Source: Geobacteraceae bacterium
GTDB taxonomy: Bacteria > Desulfobacterota > Desulfuromonadia > Geobacterales > Geobacteraceae
Direction of reading: 5' to 3'
DNA length: 64,000 nucleotides
NCBI GenBank assembly: GCA_009773645.1
Contig: WSYB01000016.1
Location: 27,352 to 91,351 of the forward strand
Shown here: positions 60,973-64,000 of the stretch, piece by piece
Numbering within the stretch: the stretch's first letter is position 1
Layout of the letters: every line of letters starts with the position of its first letter
Translations under genes and position numbers: made by a program
The notes under the pieces: model-generated
What the model was told of the DNA's origin: nothing
The model's input: the letters and a program-made list of their open reading frames with translations, nothing else
Databases searched by the model: none

Positions 60973-61971
60973 ATGGCCAGCTCAGAACAATTAAAAGCGT
61001 TGCTTCAGTCGCATATAGAGGGTGACAATTCCCGATTTTTCTCTATTGCGATGCAAGTAGCAGCTCATGAAGCCAAACTCGGTCACGGTAAATTAGCGGA
61101 AGAGTTGCGTTCGATGATTGATGCTGCCAAGTCTTATTCAACGACTAGGCAGCCCTTGAATCGACCTGTCCCGATTAACCAGCCAAGAGGTGAGCTGTCG
61201 GGGCTACTGGAGGTGTCGTATCCTAAAACCCGATTGTCGGATATGGTATTGGATGGCCAGGTCGAGTCAAAGCTAAAACGCATTATCAAAGAGCAAAGGA
61301 ATTTTGCTAAAATTCGGGAGCATGGACTGTTTCCAAGGAGGAAGTTATTACTTGTCGGGCCGCCAGGCACAGGTAAAACTATGACAGCCTCCGTGCTGGC
61401 TGGAGAACTCGGAATCCCTCTCTTTCTTGTCAGGCTTGACTCCCTTATTACCAAGTTCATGGGTGAAACAGCTTCAAAGTTAAGGCAAGTATTTGATGCC
61501 ATATCAGACAACCGTGCGGTCTTTTTTTTCGATGAGTTTGATGCCATTGGTTCTCAACGTGGATTATCGAACGACATTGGCGAGATCAGACGCGTCTTAA
61601 ATAGCTTCTTACAGATGATCGAACAGGATGGCTCTAATAGCGTAATTATTGCTGCGACAAACCACCAGGAATTACTTGATTATGCAGTATTCAGAAGATT
61701 TGATGATGTAATAGAGTACGGCTTACCTCAAACAAGCAACATAGTAACTGTACTTAAATCAAAATTAGCAAACTTCAAATTAGAGCGCTTGAAGTGGAAG
61801 TCTCTGGCAACTTCTGCAGAGGGACTCAGTTATGCCGATATATGTCGGGCTGCTGAGGAAGCGATTAAAGATGCTATTATTCACGATAGAGCAATAATAT
61901 CCGAGACAGAGTTGAAAGCCACTCTCGAAGATCGCAAATCCATGAGAATTAGACCCTCTGACAACAAATAA
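60973..61971 (+). CDS. AAA+ ATPase paired with a subtilisin-like protease
   Basis: 332 residues. The N-terminal about 90 residues are helical (MASSEQLKALLQSHIEGDNSRF…), without membrane segments. The AAA+ core has Walker A GPPGTGKTM (129–137, Lys135), Walker B FFFDEFDAIG (Asp187/Glu188), sensor 1 IIAATNHQELLD and arginine finger FRRFDDVIEY. It resembles FtsH/Cdc48-type ATPases but has no protease domain of its own. The protease gene starts 5 bp after its stop. The segment is clearly richer in A and T than the genes to the left, suggesting acquisition. Confidence 0.88.
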   Translation: MASSEQLKALLQSHIEGDNSRFFSIAMQVAAHEAKLGHGKLAEELRSMIDAAKSYSTTRQPLNRPVPINQPRGELSGLLEVSYPKTRLSDMVLDGQVESKLKRIIKEQRNFAKIREHGLFPRRKLLLVGPPGTGKTMTASVLAGELGIPLFLVRLDSLITKFMGETASKLRQVFDAISDNRAVFFFDEFDAIGSQRGLSNDIGEIRRVLNSFLQMIEQDGSNSVIIAATNHQELLDYAVFRRFDDVIEYGLPQTSNIVTVLKSKLANFKLERLKWKSLATSAEGLSYADICRAAEEAIKDAIIHDRAIISETELKATLEDRKSMRIRPSDNK

Positions 61972-61976
61972 CCCAC

Positions 61977-63914
61977 ATGCCCAAGAGAAATCAAAACCGT
62001 CCCCATCTAATCATTTCAGACGCTACTGAAACTGAAAGATATAGAAGCATACGACCCAATATTGAACGGGTTTACCCCCCTGAACAGCTCAGGGCAATTC
62101 ACGGTGCTTCGTTGCAGAGGCAATTACGTGATTTAGGCGTAGTTGCCGATGAAGCCAAAGCTGCTCAAGTAGCTGCAGGTATTGATTCAGACCTGGGAAT
62201 GCTGATCCAGTTCAGAAGTTTTCCTGACATCGAGTTGGCGTTTGACAGTCTCTCGTATGAACCTTCTAAGATAGAGCTGATGAACGTCAAGAAGGTTGAT
62301 ACTCAGACCTATGCAACCGTGTTTGTACCTGATGGCAAACTGGTACATTTTGAAAAGCTGATCAATGACTATATAGCTGAGCGAAGAGGCCGAAATGGCA
62401 GAGCGTTAGACCACAAGGCCTTGCTCAATACTATCAATGAAATTCGAAGTGCCACATTCGACGAGCTATGGACCGATGATCCAGACGCCTTACCGGAATC
62501 TGATGAAGAAGTCATCTGGTGGGAGGTATGGCTGCCAGTACGCGGAGATCGCATCGGCGTTGAAGCGCAATTCAGAAGAATTGCCGCTTCGATCGGTTTT
62601 CAGTTTGCTGATGGCAGTATTGCATTCCCTGAAAGAACTGTCCTGCTCATGCAGGGGCAGAAAAGGCAGATTCAGCAGTCGATAATGCTGTTGAATAGTA
62701 TAGCTGAACTCAGGAGAGCGAAAGAAACTGCTAACTTCTTCGACTCCCTTCCCCCCACCGAGCAGAGAGACTGGGTTGATAATTTCCTCCAGCATGTCAG
62801 GCCAGCACACCAAGACTCGCCCTTTGTCTGTGTTCTTGATACAGGCGTAAACAACGGTCACCCCCTATTAGCCAACCATCTCCACAACAATGACCTTCAT
62901 ACAATCGAACCAGCCTGGGGAGCGTCTGACGAGCAGGGCCATGGAACCGAGATGGCAGGGATAGCTCTTTACGGGGATCTGTCTGAATCAATGGCGAATC
63001 TAACCCCTGTAAACCTCACACACCATCTTGAGTCAGTTAAGCTATTGAGAAATAATGGCGGAAATGGTGACAAACACCATGGAGTTATCACAGTCGAGGC
63101 AGTTTCGCGACCTGAAATATCAGCGCCTGACCGTAAACGTGTTTTTAGTTTGGCTTTGACAGCCAAAGACAATAAAGATCGAGGCAGACCTTCTGCCTGG
63201 TCTGCCACACTGGACAGGCTGGCGGTTGATTATGAAAATGACAATGAGACCCCAAGATTATTTGTAGTGTCAGCAGGAAATATTAATGACAATGCATCCT
63301 GGATGCAGTATCCAAATAGCAATACAACGGACAGTATCCATGATCCCAGCCAAGCTTGGAACATTTTGACTGTCGGTTCTTTTACTGAGAAGACAACAAT
63401 AGAAGGTGAAGGTACAGAAGGATATACTCCAGTTGCCCCGACTGGTGGATTAAGCCCATTCAGCACGACTTCTTGTACTTGGGATCGTTACAGACCTTTA
63501 AAGCCAGATGTCGTATTCGAAGGCGGTAATGCTGCTCATGACGGTAACTGGGCGTGCACTATGCCAAGCTTAAGCCTGCTGACAACAAACTTTCAACCTC
63601 ACGACAGACTTCTAACAACCACTAATGCTACAAGCGCTGCTACAGCATTATGCGCCCGGTTCGCTGCGCAACTCATGGCAAGTTATCCGAACTTATGGCC
63701 AGAAACAATCAGAGCATTAATCGTCCATTCAGCCGAATGGACTGAAGAAATGAAAAGAACGTTCAGCACCGGTGCTGGTCCTAAAGATCGGATTAAAAAT
63801 CTAATCAGGCATTGTGGTTTTGGCGTACCCAATCTCTCACGTGCAATGTGGAGTGTTAACAACTCACTGACTCTTGTTGTTCAAGAAGCATTTCAGCCAT
63901 TCTGTCAACGGTAA
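61977..63914 (+). CDS. Subtilisin-like (S8) serine protease
   Basis: 645 residues, no signal peptide, so probably cytoplasmic. The N-terminal about 270 residues are a non-catalytic domain. The S8 catalytic set is complete: Asp288 in VCVLDTGVNNGHPLL, His322 in QGHGTEMAGIAL, oxyanion Asn435 in VVSAGNIND and Ser553 in TNATSAATALCAR. It fits the uncharacterised subtilases that bacteria encode next to an AAA+ ATPase. The ATPase would unfold or gate, the protease would cut; a defence or toxin role is an inference. No obvious ribosome-binding site besides the end of the ATPase gene, so they are coupled. Confidence 0.88.
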   Translation: MPKRNQNRPHLIISDATETERYRSIRPNIERVYPPEQLRAIHGASLQRQLRDLGVVADEAKAAQVAAGIDSDLGMLIQFRSFPDIELAFDSLSYEPSKIELMNVKKVDTQTYATVFVPDGKLVHFEKLINDYIAERRGRNGRALDHKALLNTINEIRSATFDELWTDDPDALPESDEEVIWWEVWLPVRGDRIGVEAQFRRIAASIGFQFADGSIAFPERTVLLMQGQKRQIQQSIMLLNSIAELRRAKETANFFDSLPPTEQRDWVDNFLQHVRPAHQDSPFVCVLDTGVNNGHPLLANHLHNNDLHTIEPAWGASDEQGHGTEMAGIALYGDLSESMANLTPVNLTHHLESVKLLRNNGGNGDKHHGVITVEAVSRPEISAPDRKRVFSLALTAKDNKDRGRPSAWSATLDRLAVDYENDNETPRLFVVSAGNINDNASWMQYPNSNTTDSIHDPSQAWNILTVGSFTEKTTIEGEGTEGYTPVAPTGGLSPFSTTSCTWDRYRPLKPDVVFEGGNAAHDGNWACTMPSLSLLTTNFQPHDRLLTTTNATSAATALCARFAAQLMASYPNLWPETIRALIVHSAEWTEEMKRTFSTGAGPKDRIKNLIRHCGFGVPNLSRAMWSVNNSLTLVVQEAFQPFCQR

Positions 63915-64000
63915 TTGAAAAGAACCCCTTTTCGGTAATCGAAAAGTATCCCCCTTGGTTACGACTGCTCGGCGTGTTTCGCCAGCAGTCCGGCTTTGAG
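63911..64000. mobile_element. Possible insertion-sequence end with short tandem repeats
   Basis: GGTAATTGAAAAGAACCCC and GGTAATCGAAAAGTATCCCC stand in tandem (63911–63958), the style of repeated terminal sites seen at IS21-type ends. The window stops before any transposase, so this is tentative. Confidence 0.35.

Overview
The window reads as a chromosome segment of a Geobacter-like deltaproteobacterium (Desulfuromonadales/Geobacteraceae). The evidence is multiheme c-type cytochromes, the block ispE–tRNA-Gln–prs–rplY–pth–ychF–rpsF–rpsR–DUF2232–rplI, glyQ–glyS–ppdK, a CIRCE-controlled rpoH, PEP-CTERM export and many dispersed intergenic repeats. The assignment rests on gene content and recalled family knowledge, not on a search.

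Layout. (1) 1–9245, minus strand: a sulfur-assimilation and methionine operon. It begins with a sigma70-like promoter and a SAM-I riboswitch with its terminator, followed by a MetY-like sulfhydrylase, a ThiS-like sulfur carrier (HcyS), a ThiF/MoeB-like activating enzyme (HcyF), a JAMM protease (HcyD), a small siroheme sulfite reductase, a TusA-like protein, an unknown 268-residue protein, a DASS transporter, cysH, cysD and cysN (cut by the window edge). Together these take sulfate to sulfide, load it on a protein thiocarboxylate and make homocysteine under SAM feedback. (2) 9.3–15.5 kb: rpoH behind CIRCE, ilvE, small secreted proteins, clpB. (3) 15.5–17.5 kb: two tandem hexaheme cytochromes, one broken by a 10-bp duplication. 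(4) 17.8–26.7 kb: housekeeping genes. (5) 26.7–28.5 kb: a toxin–antitoxin islet between 32-bp direct repeats. (6) 28.6–39.4 kb: glyQ, glyS, ppdK, cspA, a radical SAM protein, a BrnTA-like pair, a second MetY-type PLP enzyme and twin zinc-ribbon membrane proteins. (7) 39.4–47.2 kb: a frameshifted symporter, a NirA-like siroheme reductase divergent from an octaheme nitrite reductase, a REC-PAS-PAS-GGDEF protein, bamD. (8) 47.3–55.1 kb: VapBC, a stretch of decayed gene remnants, a collagen/RCC1-repeat exported protein with a frame-breaking repeat contraction, a PEP-CTERM protein and a giant MalT/BTAD-type regulator. (9) 55.3–60.8 kb: typA, an azoreductase, a frameshifted outer-membrane protein, an isochorismatase-like hydrolase, VapBC. 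(10) 60.9–64 kb: an A+T-richer AAA+ ATPase plus subtilisin-like protease pair, followed by what may be an insertion-sequence end.

Best candidates for new biology: the AAA+/S8 protease pair at the right edge; the unknown gene inside the SAM-riboswitch sulfur operon; a class of hairpin-forming intergenic repeats that all have a 7-bp period but different words; and the regulator–PEP-CTERM–collagen/RCC1 cluster. Four genes have lost their reading frame (cytochrome, symporter, RCC1 protein, outer-membrane protein), three of them by visible small indels or repeat contraction.
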